Positions 19,501-29,801 of a stretch of 32,586 bases of DNA are shown here, one piece after another (positions within the stretch are counted from its first letter, which is position 1; the number at the start of each line of letters is the position of its first letter). The DNA lies in NCBI GenBank assembly GCA_019677205.1, contig JAAMXY010000603.1:1-32586 (forward strand). The letters run 5' to 3'. The DNA is from Pinguiococcus pyrenoidosus (lineage: Eukaryota > Sar > Pinguiophyceae > Pinguiochrysidales > Pinguiochrysidaceae). The position numbers were made by a program, and so were the translations under genes. The notes below the pieces were generated by a model. That model did not search any database. It was not told where the DNA came from and was given only the letters and a program-made list of their open reading frames with translations.

Positions 19501-22500
19501 AGGTGGCCTTCTCTGGGGAAAAGGCTTGTCGGCCAGGCGGAAAGAAGAGGCGACGAAGGAGGACAAGGCCGCCAAAGCTGAAGATGCCGAGAAGCCTGCG
19601 AAGGCCGGCGCTGGCAGCTCGCCTACGATACAACGCACACCTCATGACGTGGAGGAAGATGCCAAAGTGGGCAAGGTTGTCGAGGCTCCTGGGGAAGAGC
19701 TAGAAGACTCCGAGCCCAAGGCATCCTCGGTGCCCGAGACAGATGAAGCTGCTGGCAAGTTGGACGCCGTAAGCTCGGATCAGCGTGAGAGTGCCGCTGA
19801 CGGCTCCGTCGTAGTGGACTCACAGAGCAGAGTTACGCAGAGCAAGGTTTCGGAGAGCAAGGCCTCGCACAGCAAAGCCTCACAGGGCAAAGCCACACAA
19901 AGCAAGGCCTCGCAGATCAAAGCCGCGAGGAAGCCTCAAGATCCTGCCGGAGATGCTGCCTCGAAGGTCGCAACAGGCTCTCCTCGCGTAGCAAATCCTG
20001 ATGAAATGGACGTGGAGGAGGCCCCGGCGCCGGCCGACAGCCCCGAGATTCAGTACAGCGCTCGTGCCAAGCCGAAGCGGACGAAGGGTGCAACCAAGGG
20101 TGCAAAAGCGATGACCAACAAGGCGAAGAAGGCCGACATGCGGCAAAGCCAAAGCAGATCCTCCGAGGACAGTGTGGCTGGCGCACTTGGGAACGGCATC
20201 GACGACCGTGCAGACGGTTCCGGAGGCGTGCTTCTTCAGGCGGAAGACCTAAAGGTGTACTCTCAGAGGAGTATTGAGGAGTACGCTCCGAAGATGGCAG
20301 CCCTGCCGTTGGAGAAGAGAGCCGCCATGGTCGGGGCCATTGGCACGCTAAAGAACGCGCTCCTTGGCTCCAACGTGCATCAATCCGATGGCGTCGACGC
20401 CTCGTCAAGGGACGCCTTCGGAGGCTCTCGCCAGGATCCAGCGGATGTTGCCTGCGGACAGCGAGTAGCGAAGCTCTTCGCAGACATGTGTGATGCCCTT
20501 CGGGGGGAGGGGAAATCGACCGCGAGCGACTCTCCCAGCCTCCTGGCTACTGTACCGTTGCCAAGTCGAGAAGCGATCATCCGCGGCATCAACATTCTGG
20601 ACCTTCACATCACGAGGCGAATCACGAGGCTGGAGGACGCGCAGCAGAAGGCGAGACTCTCCCAAGCTCTGTCTGATGGCATGTTCAAGGGAAACGCCGA
20701 GCCGAAGGAGCAGAGCGCGGCGCGACTCTGGTCAATGCCCTCTCCGCGGGAGGTAGCAGCGCGAATCATGCACGCGAACAGGTCAGTTGCCGGCAAGTCG
20801 GCGCTTGCCGCGTCATTTTTCATGCCCTGGTGCCATGTCCGAGGCACCAGGGTGTAGGGTCGACGCCAGATTGATGCATCAGCACAACGGTAGACGCCGG
20901 AAATGTGCCACCTCGCCAAAATGGCGGAGGGCTGTGCACCACGGCGCTTGTGCTGATCAGACAGCTTCGTTCCAGAGCGTCCAGAGAGCTGCGTAGGTGG
21001 CTGCTGATGTTGTCGTCACTAACGGAACTTGTGTCCTGCACCATCCAGGCGCCGAGCGGAACTCGCGAAACGCAAGTACGAGGAGGCTGTCGACGGCAGA
21101 GCGCGCCCAGACAGCGGCTCTTCGCCCTTGTACACGACGGCGGAGGAGGCCATTGATGCATACAATGCCACCCACCGCGGATCTGCCCTGGCAGGTCCCT
21201 CGGCGCGGTCTCCGCTGGTCGCGGCCATAATTGCCGATCGGCGAAAGCGTCGGCAGCGAAAGTGCAGGTCGCTGGAGAGCGATCTGGAGGCACAGAAGCG
21301 CCTCTGGAAGGACCAAGTGGCTACGCGGGTCGCCATCGCTCAGCAGCAGATGGGCAGGGAGAAGTTTGCCCGGAGCTGCAACAGTAGGTACAGTCGCATG
21401 GAGGACGCGGCGGAGGGCGGCAGGCGTCGTAGGAGCATTGATCCCTATCTCAGCGGCTCCATCGCCAACGAGGTTCTACCGCAGCCTGGACGTCCGAAGC
21501 GTGTTGCGAGGCAGGCGTCCACCGACGACTTCGTCCGCACGGATTACGAGTTCCAGCTGATGATGAATGAAATGAGCCAGGGCGAGGAAGTCAGAGATCG
21601 GCTAGCACGAGGCGGGATCCCTCCGACTCCGATGCTGAGCAGCCACAGCATGGGCGAGGCAATGCTGGAGCTGGGTCACATGAGCTTGGCAGAGAACCGA
21701 AACACCACCGACGGGGCGCCAATGCTGTGCGCGAATGTGCCCCTCGGAGAGAAGTGCCCATTGGGAAACCGGTGCAACTGCCTGCGAGCCATGCAGGTCG
21801 AGCAGATGCGGTCCACGGTGTGGACGGACCTTGAGAAGCTCATCTTCTTGGATCAGTTCTGCATGCATCCGAAGGACTTCCGCGCAATCGCTAGCACGCT
21901 GAAGAACAAGACGACCAAGGACTGCGTGGCATTCTACTACAACAGCAAGAAGAGCATCGACTACAAGGGTGTCCTGCGCGAGCATCAGGCCAGTCGGCGA
22001 GGCGTGAGTGTCTCCTGGGCAGCGACCTTCAGCGCGCTGCAGGCGGTGGGTGGCGCAGCCAAGGTGGATGAGATAGGAGGCATCACCTTCGTCCTGCCCC
22101 AGTCGGAGAGGACCTGCTCAACGCTGCAGAATCACCCTCCCCCTCCGCATGGACTGGAGGGAGAGTCGATTGGACACCCGGGATACTCGAATGCGCTGAG
22201 CTCCTCGAAGCGACGCCTGTCCTGGTATGGCGACCACCGTCTGTGCTTCAGTGTGGCACAGATCGCGGTGCAGCTCAGGGGCATGAGCAAGCAGCAGCGG
22301 GAGAAGCAGCAGACGCTCTTGACGCACGCGAGCAGCGACAGCCGGACGGGCGAAGCAGTCCGGGCCCTCGAAGACGACAACAGCTTCCCGAAGCCGCTCC
22401 TTGCCTACTGCTTCGTCTCGGTGCAGCCGGCCCGGGAGCAGCGGATCTCTGAGCCGCGCAGGAGCTCCCATCTCCAAGCACCGACGCAGGAGTCCAGCAC

Positions 22501-24909
22501 TGCCCTCGCCGACGACGATGACTTCCTCGCCGCCGGTGGAAAGAAGCGGAAGACGAAGGAGGACTCCAAGAAACCGGGCAAGCGACGGCGGTCGGAGGGC
22601 GCGATTGCCACCGGACACGACTCGGAGACCGGCTCGATGCTCTCGGGCGTAGGCCGGAACGCTGCTTTCGCTGGCGTCTACGATCTCTTGCAGCAAAACG
22701 GAAGCCTGAAGGAATCTGCCGTGGCGGCGTATCAGTATGGAGACATCTCCCAGATGCATGTCGCCGGCGCGACCGGGCAGCTCCAGCACGGAGCGCCGAT
22801 GAACGTGCTGGGCGGGTTGTCTGCTCCCTTCGGCCAGCCACAGTCCATGCTGGCGTCAGCAGCGGGGAGCGTGCTGGGCCAGGAAGCCGCCGCGCCGGGT
22901 CTGTCGACCTGGTCTCGGAGAAGTCGGCAGATGAAGTGGACGGAAGAGGAGAAGACGAGGTTCGTCCAGAGCTTTCGGGAGCATGGCCGCGACTGGCAGA
23001 AGATCGCCAGGGAGTTTCCAGACAAGACTCCGTCGCAGATCAAGAACTTTTACCAGAACTACAAGGTCAAGCTCAATCTGACGACGATCCTCGCCGAGAG
23101 AGGTGAACCCACCCGTTTGCGCAATTCGAGCAAAGGAGCGAAGTCTGTGCAGCCCAGCGCCACCAGAGAAAGCATCGCGGAAGCAAGCGGGGCCGCTGCG
23201 GCCACCACGGCGGCCATCCCGAAGAGCGCACCCGGCGAAAGGCCAGCGATGGATGAAGCGTTCGCTGGGCACCGCATCCATCTCCCGGAGGGGTCACGGA
23301 TCACGGTCGCGCCGCCGACGGGTGCTTCCTTGGGAAGTCTCACCGTGGAGCCCACCCAGGATCTTCAGAACAAGCAGGCTCGCATCGTCGCAAGAGTGCA
23401 CCCAGCGCAGCCGTTTCATGGTGCTCAGGGGCCTGTCCTGTCGAGCCTGTACGGAGGTGCCTTCGCTGATCAGTTCTCGAAGAACCTGGCGCACGCCAGC
23501 CCCGGCGGGAGACATCCTCTCGGCAGTGGAGCGGCACCCTTGCTCAATCTTGAGTTCGGTACGGATGCCACGATGGCGAAGCCTCCGCTGATTCTTCAGC
23601 AGGCGCAAATGGCAGGCGCGCAAGTGCACCCGGCGGTGAACACTCCCGGAGCGGCTGCCCCCGAGAAGCAGTCTGCGAATCCGCAGGCAATGCAAGCCCC
23701 ATCGGGCGGCCCGGCGAATCCATTTGGGGCGCATGGTAAGCGCTTCTTGCTTCTTTCGTCTCGGCAAAGGGGACCTGAAAGGGGTGGAAGGGACCACGGC
23801 CTGAGCGAGGGTTGTGTCGCGTCTCACTCGTTGGCTTCATTCCAGGTGGAATCGCAACAGCGGGATCGGGGATGAATCTGGGCCTCGGGGTAAGGCAGGA
23901 AACGACGTCAAAGCGGACCCGAGTCGGCCCTCATCCTCTTTGCTCGTTTTAGGGCCCGGCTGCTCTCCTGCACCAGCTCTATCCGCAGCCGTCGAGCGTG
24001 GCAATCCCGCCGGGGACGACGGCAGAATCAGGGCTGCATATGCCTTCCTCCATCCAGGCCTCGTTGGGCATTCAAGGAGCAGCCGTTGCGAGCAGTGGTA
24101 GTACCGCCAATCTGGCGTCCGCTCCACTGGATGTGGCGAAGGCCCTGCAGATGACCGGCGGCACGGTACTTCCGATGCGTGCTGGAGAATCCGAAAGCGC
24201 TGCGCCTGCCTCTGCCCCTCCCTCGGACGCTGCCGTGCCCGGTGAGGCCTCGGCTGTACCAGCTGTGGAGCCTCTGGAAGCCCATGTCCGTGACGGGGGA
24301 GGCGCAGGTGAAGCGCTTCCCATGCAGGCTGCGAAGCTTTCGTCGCCAGAGAGAGGGGCGGACGTGGACGGTGCTCCAGAACCCTCGGCATCCGCCATGG
24401 ACCTGGAGGAGCGCTCTGCCGAGGCTGTCGGCGCGACGCAAGAAGCTGCATTGGGCGCTGCCTCGCCATCGGGGGCCGTAGGCATTGCCCCTGGTGCAGT
24501 CGACGGTGTTGCCAATGCTCATCAAGTGCAGCCGAAGTCTCATGGAGGATCGGGGGTTGCGAACGCCGCAGCCTCGCCCGTGAAAGAAGAGCTTTCAACG
24601 AGCGAGGGGAATGCGAACAAGGGGAACACGAATGAGCCCGAGACGCTGAGGATCGCGGAACACAGCACTGGCTCTGAGGCTACCGCGGAGCCTCGGAATC
24701 CCGTCAATGGCGGGCGAGGTGCCCTGACTGATGGCGACGAAGACGTGCTGAAGCAATTGGCAGCACCTGCCGAAGCTAGCGAGCCCCCTGACGCGGGCAA
24801 GCGTGACGCCGCAAATCATGCTCAAGTGGTGGCAAACCGCTTTGAAGAGACCCCGAAAGGAGAGGTTTCCACGTTGAGCGCACGCCCACTGCAGACTTCC
24901 GATGTGTGA
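16517..24909 (+). CDS. NCoR-like two-SANT corepressor-type protein (about 2650 aa)
   Basis: Four exons (16517-20781, 21049-23735, 23846-23889, 23953-24909) with introns of 267, 110 and 63 nt. All junctions keep frame, and the first intron has a CTAAC branch-like site and CCATCCAG. Residues 1-1400 are disordered and rich in Gly/Ser/Pro/Arg, with repeated G-[YF]-A motifs, (GT)n and (GS)n runs and SKAS repeats. Next come a charged helical part (ELAKRKYEEAV), a CCCH-like cysteine cluster (Cys1649, 1658, 1664, 1666), SANT1 from Trp1680 (KDFRAIASTLKNKTTKDCVAFYY), a nuclear localisation-like KKRKTKEDSKKPGKRRR, and SANT2 from Trp2052 (WQKIAREFPDKTPSQIKNFYQ). The tail is Ala/Pro/Glu-rich. The paired SANT arrangement is that of NCoR/SMRT-type proteins, whose SANT domains act with histone deacetylases; that role here is inferred. 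Reading through intron 2 gives an alternative end at 23875. Confidence 0.85.
18689..18810 (+). repeat. Hexanucleotide repeats inside the NCoR-like gene
   Basis: Iterated GGAACT units (about 18697-18761) followed by GGAAGT units (18782-18808). In the coding frame they give Gly-Thr and then Gly-Ser dipeptide runs. The tract lies in the disordered N-terminal half, where length variation would be tolerated. Confidence 0.9.
19834..19932 (+). repeat. Coding repeat of SK[AV][ST]-x units
   Basis: Six to seven degenerate copies of an 18-base unit encode Ser-Lys-Ala/Val-Ser/Thr-Gln/Glu/His-Ser/Gly in the NCoR-like protein (for example SKASHSKASQGKATQSKAS). It forms a basic, Ser-rich, probably disordered stretch. 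Confidence 0.75.
20782..21048 (+). other. Intron 1 of the NCoR-like gene (267 nt)
   Basis: The donor AACAG|GTCAGT and acceptor TGCACCATCCAG, with a CACTAAC branch-like site about 27 bases upstream of the acceptor, join the disordered N-terminal half to the SANT half in matching phase 2. The upstream frame would otherwise stop at 20857. It is the longest intron in the window. Confidence 0.75.
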
Positions 24910-25009
24910 TGATATCCTTCAGGCAAGAAGCCCACGCCGAGCACACTGAGAAGCTTCGAACGGACTGGACGGGTAGAAGAAAAATCAACACGGCCATTCT
25001 CCTGCTTCG

Positions 25010-25149
25010 TTAGTCTTTCGGGGCCAGTTTCTGCACCTGCGCCTCGAGCTTCTCCATTCTATCGAGGACACCCTGCAGGCCCCGCTCGACATACTTCGCC
25101 AGCACGTCGACCTGGCATGATGTCCAGCGTTAGAGCTTGCAGAGGGGGG

Positions 25150-25189
<40 letters not shown>

Positions 25190-26435
25190 AAGAGAGAGTA
25201 AAAGAGAGTAAAAAGGGAGGAAAAGGCGTCTGGCACCGACACGGATACCTCGAGATTGACCTGCCGGTCGGACTCGGTAGCACCTTCCACGGCCTGCGCG
25301 GGCAGTCCGAGAAGCAATGGTAGGATTATACGATTATGCAGCATGTCGCGCCATTTGGAGAGAAGCTGGCGTGCCTTACCTTCGATGGAAGGATGATCTT
25401 GCTTTGCGTGTAGGCAACGAGCATCAGAGTGAACCACCCGTGTCCGTCGGGAAGGGCACTCGATCCGTACACGCCGACCCCCTGGAACGCCCTTCTACGT
25501 CAGCCTCGCCTCGCACGCTCCAGATGCGCTCTGCGGCACGGACGTACCTCTGCCGGCTCGTCTCTGGCCACAACGGAGCTCGCCATGGCGGCCGACGCCG
25601 TTTCGCATACCGTCAGGCTCGTGCCATCCACCGCAATGAAGCCCTTCCCGACACCATGGGGTGGGTGAGCGCACGAAAGACTCCACGGCTGCTGGCTGCC
25701 ACAAAGCACATTGCCTCTCACCTTCGGAACGATGTATCTCATGAGATCGTCCGGAGCGGCAATCTTGAGCCAGAGGGAGTCTCCTTCCTTCCAGGCTTTC
25801 ACGATGACTCCGCAGTTGTCCACGTGTCCTATCGCGAAGGATCAGGTGATGCTGCGGCGGGTGCTGATCTTCCATATGCATACGTCGCTCTCGCTCTTTT
25901 CCTCTGCGATCCTACCCTGTACGAAGTGGCCGGAATTGCGGCTTTCCGTCGGCAGCGCCCGCTCCACGTTGACGGGTTGGGAGCTCTGCAGGCTGCGCAG
26001 ATTGGAGAGTCTCAGTGTCTCGGGGGACAGGCCAAAGGTCACGGTGTTCTCAGCCTCGTCGATGGCCGTGGCAGTGAGACAGACGCCGTTGATGGCGATG
26101 CTGCAGCCGAGTTCCGCCCCGTCCACCGCAACGGGACTGAAGACTTCCAACTCGTAGCCTACGTACTTGCACCCGTGAGCGGCGCCTCCATGTCCACAAT
26201 GGCGCAGAGCGGCGCTCTCGTCACCCCGCTCACCTTGGCCTCGACTCCCATCCCAGAGCAGCATCTCATCGCGCTCCCGAAGCGCTGCTACCCGGCCCAC
26301 GTCCTCCACGATGCCGCTGAACATGTGCTGAACTCCCGCTGCGCGCCGACTTCCCTTGGACGGGAGCGCCGCACGGGGCCCGAAGCCATGCACCACGCAG
26401 CTGCTCCAGCAGAGGCTCAATAGCAACGCTCTCAT
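25010..26435 (-). CDS. ribE: Riboflavin synthase, two lumazine-binding domains, seven exons
   Basis: Dismutates two 6,7-dimethyl-8-ribityllumazine molecules to riboflavin. Exons: 26435-26234, 26158-25916, 25828-25722, 25643-25548, 25481-25380, 25293-25249 and 25111-25010. The introns are 75, 87, 78, 66, 86 and 137 nt, all junctions are in phase, and the product is 298 aa. Residues 1-19 form a signal peptide (MRALLLSLCWSSCVVHG), then Phe-Gly-Pro-Arg and an Arg/Ser/Ala-rich stretch, so a plastid location is likely. Domain 1 starts at MFSGIVEDVGRV, with LGCSIAINGVCLTAT, PETLRLSNL and VNVERALP. Domain 2 starts at GHVDNCGVIV, with YIVPK/GFIAVDGTSLTVCE, FTLMLVAYTQ and VNLE/VDVLAKYVER. Intron 1 was set by restoring the expected beta strand (GYELEV); its acceptor TACGTAG is weak. 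A segment of about 18 residues around the exon 4-5 junction is longer than usual, so that junction could be off. Confidence 0.9.
25143..25195 (-). repeat. (CT)n microsatellite in the last riboflavin synthase intron
   Basis: On the minus strand, a long uninterrupted CT run flanked by CCCCCCC lies upstream of CTCTAACGCTGG and the acceptor ATGCCAG. It makes the 137-nt intron longer than its neighbours. It may act as the polypyrimidine tract. Confidence 0.9.
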
Positions 26436-26692
26436 GGCGACAACGACAGGCGTTTGAGCTTCGTAGGGCCACAAAAAGGGAGCTGAAGCAAGACCAGTCG
26501 GTAGTGTGACTTTGGCCGAAGTCTATATGAGAATAGATACTACATACCGCTGTTATGCTCGCTTATCCATAAGTACCCAGTGCACGAGAGTCCGCCGCTC
26601 CCAAACCCTCTCGAGCGCTTCGTTCGGCTCATGGATCACGGTCTCGGCGTCGTCTACAGACGAGCGACTCTCGGTTTGCGACAGCTTGTGTG
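26436..26692. promoter_or_regulatory. Divergent promoter of riboflavin synthase and QSOX
   Basis: These 257 bases separate the ATG of riboflavin synthase (minus) from the ATG of QSOX (plus), so both promoters must lie here or overlap. A local AT-rich patch occurs near 26518-26560. No specific factor site is recognised. Confidence 0.5.
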
Positions 26693-28506
26693 ATGGCGAA
26701 AGATGATGGGAGGCGGCGGAGACGCCAACTCGGCCTCGTTCTCTTGGGCCTCCGCAGTGTTTGCAGCAACGTCGTCCATCTGGACAACGAGAGCATCGCG
26801 AAAGTGCAGAACGGAGAGACCCCGGCCTTGATCGAGTTCTTTGCTCCCTGGTGTCCGCATTGCCAGCACTACAAGCCGGTGTGGGCGCGCATCGCCGATC
26901 GTCTGGAGGAGCAGCAGACAGATGTGCTCATCGCGGACATTGACTGCACGGACTACAAAGGAGTGTGCACCAAGAATGGCGTCAAGGGCTACCCAAGCGT
27001 TAAAGCCTTTCATTTTGCCGGAGTGGAACATGGCCATACCTTGGAGGTTCGCGCCGAGGATGACGTCGTCGACTGGGTACGGCAGAGACTACCAGGGGCA
27101 CAAGGGGTCGTTGCCGGATCCGAGATGGATGCGAGCGCCCACAAGAGGAGTCGGGGAGGGGCGGCAAGTCACAGCATTCGAGTACGATCTCGGCAGAGGG
27201 AGAGCGAGGTCACGGCAGCCCTTCGAGTGCGAGATGCGATCAGCGCCGTGCTCTTCGCCTTCGCGCCCGACGCCTTTGACGATGATGATGGCCATGAGGA
27301 AGCGACACAGAGCTCGCGGCGCGAGAAAGCCAGTGCCCTCCTAGCGCTTCTGGAGCTGCTCATGAAGGGCTTTCCGGAGAAGTCCGCGCGTAGCGGCTTC
27401 TCGGATCTTTACCACCGGCTGCTTGACAGCTCGGATGCTCCTGGAGAAGTCACGGCTGCGACATGGCGCCGCGCGATGGACGAGTGGAAGCTCCCAGCTT
27501 ATGCAGCAGCGGACTACCCGGCGTGCAAAGATTTGGGGGAGGCGCGGGAAGAGCCAAAGGCCTCCGCAGAAGCCAAGTACTTCGCCTGTGGCTTGTGGAC
27601 GCTCCTGCATCTCCTGGCTCAGAATGCCCCGAAGCATGATTTTGGGGGAGTGCGCCTTCGGTTTGCCATCCGAGACTTCATCGCGGAGTTTTTCGGCTGC
27701 ATTCCCTGTCGGGAGCATTTCACAGGCTACTTTGATACCTGCGGGAAGCTGCTTCTGGATGGGACCTTCCTCGGCATTGATCGATGTGAACTTGAGGAGG
27801 CCGACGATCGGCGGTTCTCCTTGTGGCTCTGGGATCTCCACAATGCTGTCAGCTGCCGAGTGTATCAGAAGGCTGGTGGGGACGTTGCGATGGAGGACAC
27901 GCAAGATCTCGCGCGTGGGCGCCGGAAGCTGTTTCTGAGCGATGCATCAGGATCGTTCCCCAGATATGTTTGGCCAGGTAACGCTACGAGGAAAACTAAT
28001 CCGGACGAAAGGTGCGCAATGCGCTTCACGGCTCATCTGCCTTTTTCCTCTAGACAATGCCGCTTGCCCGATGTGCTGGACGTATCTAGGGGACGGGCAG
28101 TGGAGCGCAGATGAAGGCGCAGTCGGACAGTATCTAGAGAGCTCCTTCAGCCTCCCGCTCGACTTCGCTTTGCCGGGCAGAGCAGGTAGTGGGCTACCAT
28201 CGGTTTCTTCCGGACCATGCTCCTCTTGTCAGTCGTTCGCCGTTGACCGTGTATACATGTCTTTCAGGCTCCGGTTCGCGCGCTACTGGCTCAGGAAGCG
28301 CAGCTCTGCCTTACATAGCTGTGGTGTTCCTCGCGCTGGTTGTCCTTGCAATCCGCAAAGGATTTGGGCGGAAGGTGAAATCGGCCGATGACCAGACTGT
28401 TGTACAGCATGAGCCGCAACTTAGCACGCCCACATCATCTCAGGGCACAACTTCGAAGGTGATTCGGCGCAAGAACGGCGGTCACCGCGGCTCGCCGCTT
28501 GTATGA
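26693..28506 (+). CDS. QSOX: Quiescin sulfhydryl oxidase with C-terminal membrane anchor
   Basis: Introduces disulfides into secretory proteins, passing electrons from a thioredoxin domain to an FAD-bound Erv domain and to oxygen. Exons 26693-27977, 28054-28185 and 28268-28506, with introns of 76 and 82 nt, both phase 1; 551 aa. A basic N-terminus leads into a short hydrophobic leader (residues 14-28). The thioredoxin domain carries APWCPHC (Cys54, Cys57). The Erv/ALR domain runs from YFACGLWTLLHLL to WLWDLHNAV, with CIPC (Cys336, Cys339); the usual HN..N has Ser in place of the last Asn. The third motif, CPMC (433-436), and the transmembrane helix (PYIAVVFLALVVLAI, about 487-501) appear only after splicing. 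It has one thioredoxin domain, as in plant and protist forms, not two as in animals. It lies head-to-head with riboflavin synthase and ends 72 bases from the next gene. Confidence 0.93.
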
Positions 28507-28578
28507 GACGAGAAGAAGAAATGGGCTTGTGCAAAGCGTCTGCGTCTCCTTGAGCCTCCTCTCCATCGCATCACACGA

Positions 28579-29801
28579 CTACTGCGCTTTCTGCTTTCGG
28601 TCCCTTTGATACTCCTTGTACTGGAAGCTCGTGCCGTGAAGTTGGTCTAGTACGCCCGCCATGCCGTAGTTGCAGTTGAAGTGCTGGTGATGGAAGTCGT
28701 GAAAGTTCGGCTGCTCGTCGTAGCTATTCCACGGGAAGTCGAACCTAGAAACGCTCTTGTCAGCACCAATCCAGCAGCTCCGCAATCCAGCCGCATGGAG
28801 CGTCGCTAGCCTCTTCTGCGTAGCCTTGCGCTGAGAGGAACTTACCCGCTGTGGTCCTTCTGCGTCGCGAAGACCCCGAAAGTGAACCAAAGCAGAGCGC
28901 TGTAGGCGTGGGCCTGAGACGCTATAAGCCCAATGCTCAGCGGGAAGACATTGGAAAGGATCTGCTCGACCGGGTGGCAGTACATCGCGACCAGCGCGCA
29001 GGGCGCCTTGAACTCATGATGCCTCTTGTGAATGACTTTGTACAAGGCCTTCGCGTGCAGGAACCGGTGGCTGTAGTAGAAGAAGAACTCGTTTGCCACC
29101 GCCGAAACGGCGAACGAATGCGCAACTTCGATAGGCGCCGGCAGCTCCGAAGAGAAGGTAAAGGTCAGGCCGTAGGGTCGCAGGACGTAGTAGATGAAGG
29201 CCGCGTAGATCGGGATCAAGGCTTGGCCCGCCAGCAGCACTGGGATGACCTTTCCCAGGGATGCTGCGTCCCAGACCAGGTCGGTCTCCGCCTGAATCTT
29301 GAAGCGCCGCAGCGCAGATCGATACCTCGTTTCAAGGCTCAGAAGCAGCAGTCCGTGGAGCCAGTACGCAGCAACGGCCACGCCGGGGATGATAACGGTG
29401 GAGATCTGGAGCTCGGAGAACTCGGCGCTGACGAACGGCCACGCTTCAGAAGCAGTGTACACGATCACAGGAGCGAGAACCAGGTGGTGCGGAGCGGGTC
29501 CCGTAGCCAGGAAGATCACCAGCATCATCAGGAGGTAGCCGACAGCCTGCGTAGTGAGGGACGGTTTCGGCAACGTCAGGTTTAGGCCCCACGAGGGTCC
29601 GGCCATGAAATGAAAGAGGTCTGGTCTGGCGCTCACCTCGGGCACCAATGCCTTGTATCTTTGGTAAAATACTTCCAAGGAGTACAGCGTCGCTCCAGCA
29701 ACAAGGTAGAAAGCGAGGATCTTAGCCGCCTGGTAAAGAGCACGAAACTCGCGCCGCGGAGCGCGGTCTTCGCCGCCAGCTGCCATGTTGGTGGCTTTCA
29801 T
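28579..29801 (-). CDS. Sterol-desaturase family hydroxylase, C-4 methylsterol oxidase-like
   Basis: A membrane-bound di-iron oxygenase. Two exons, 29801-28846 and 28744-28579, with a 101-nt intron (donor GTAAGT, acceptor GCGTTTCTAG), phase 2; 373 aa. The three His boxes are complete: HRFLH (245-249), HKRHHE (258-262) and, in exon 2, HDFHH (334-338) followed by NCNYG and LDQLHGT. The stretch KDHSGFDFPW spans the splice junction and resembles the EHSGYDFPW region of ERG25/SMO sterol C-4 methyl oxidases. Several hydrophobic segments precede the His boxes (about residues 28-46, 85-105, 108-122, 130-155 and 190-215), longer than in a minimal SMO. An ER membrane location is expected. The substrate could be a sterol or a related lipid; the family is certain, the substrate is not. 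Confidence 0.9.

Noticed and set aside
20782-20857. Stop at 20857 as the end of a stand-alone low-complexity protein
   Set aside because: A donor at 20782 and an acceptor at 21048 join it in phase to the SANT half, and the following open frame has no suitable ATG near its start.
26161-26233. A 25-residue insertion in riboflavin synthase domain 1
   Set aside because: The stretch is bounded by a strong donor GTGAGC and an in-phase AG 75 nt later. Removing it restores the normal domain length and beta strand, so it is an intron.
25317-26423. 368-codon plus-strand frame
   Set aside because: Overlaps the spliced riboflavin synthase on the other strand, whose domains are unmistakable.
28851-29585. 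244-codon plus-strand frame
   Set aside because: Antisense to the His-box hydroxylase.
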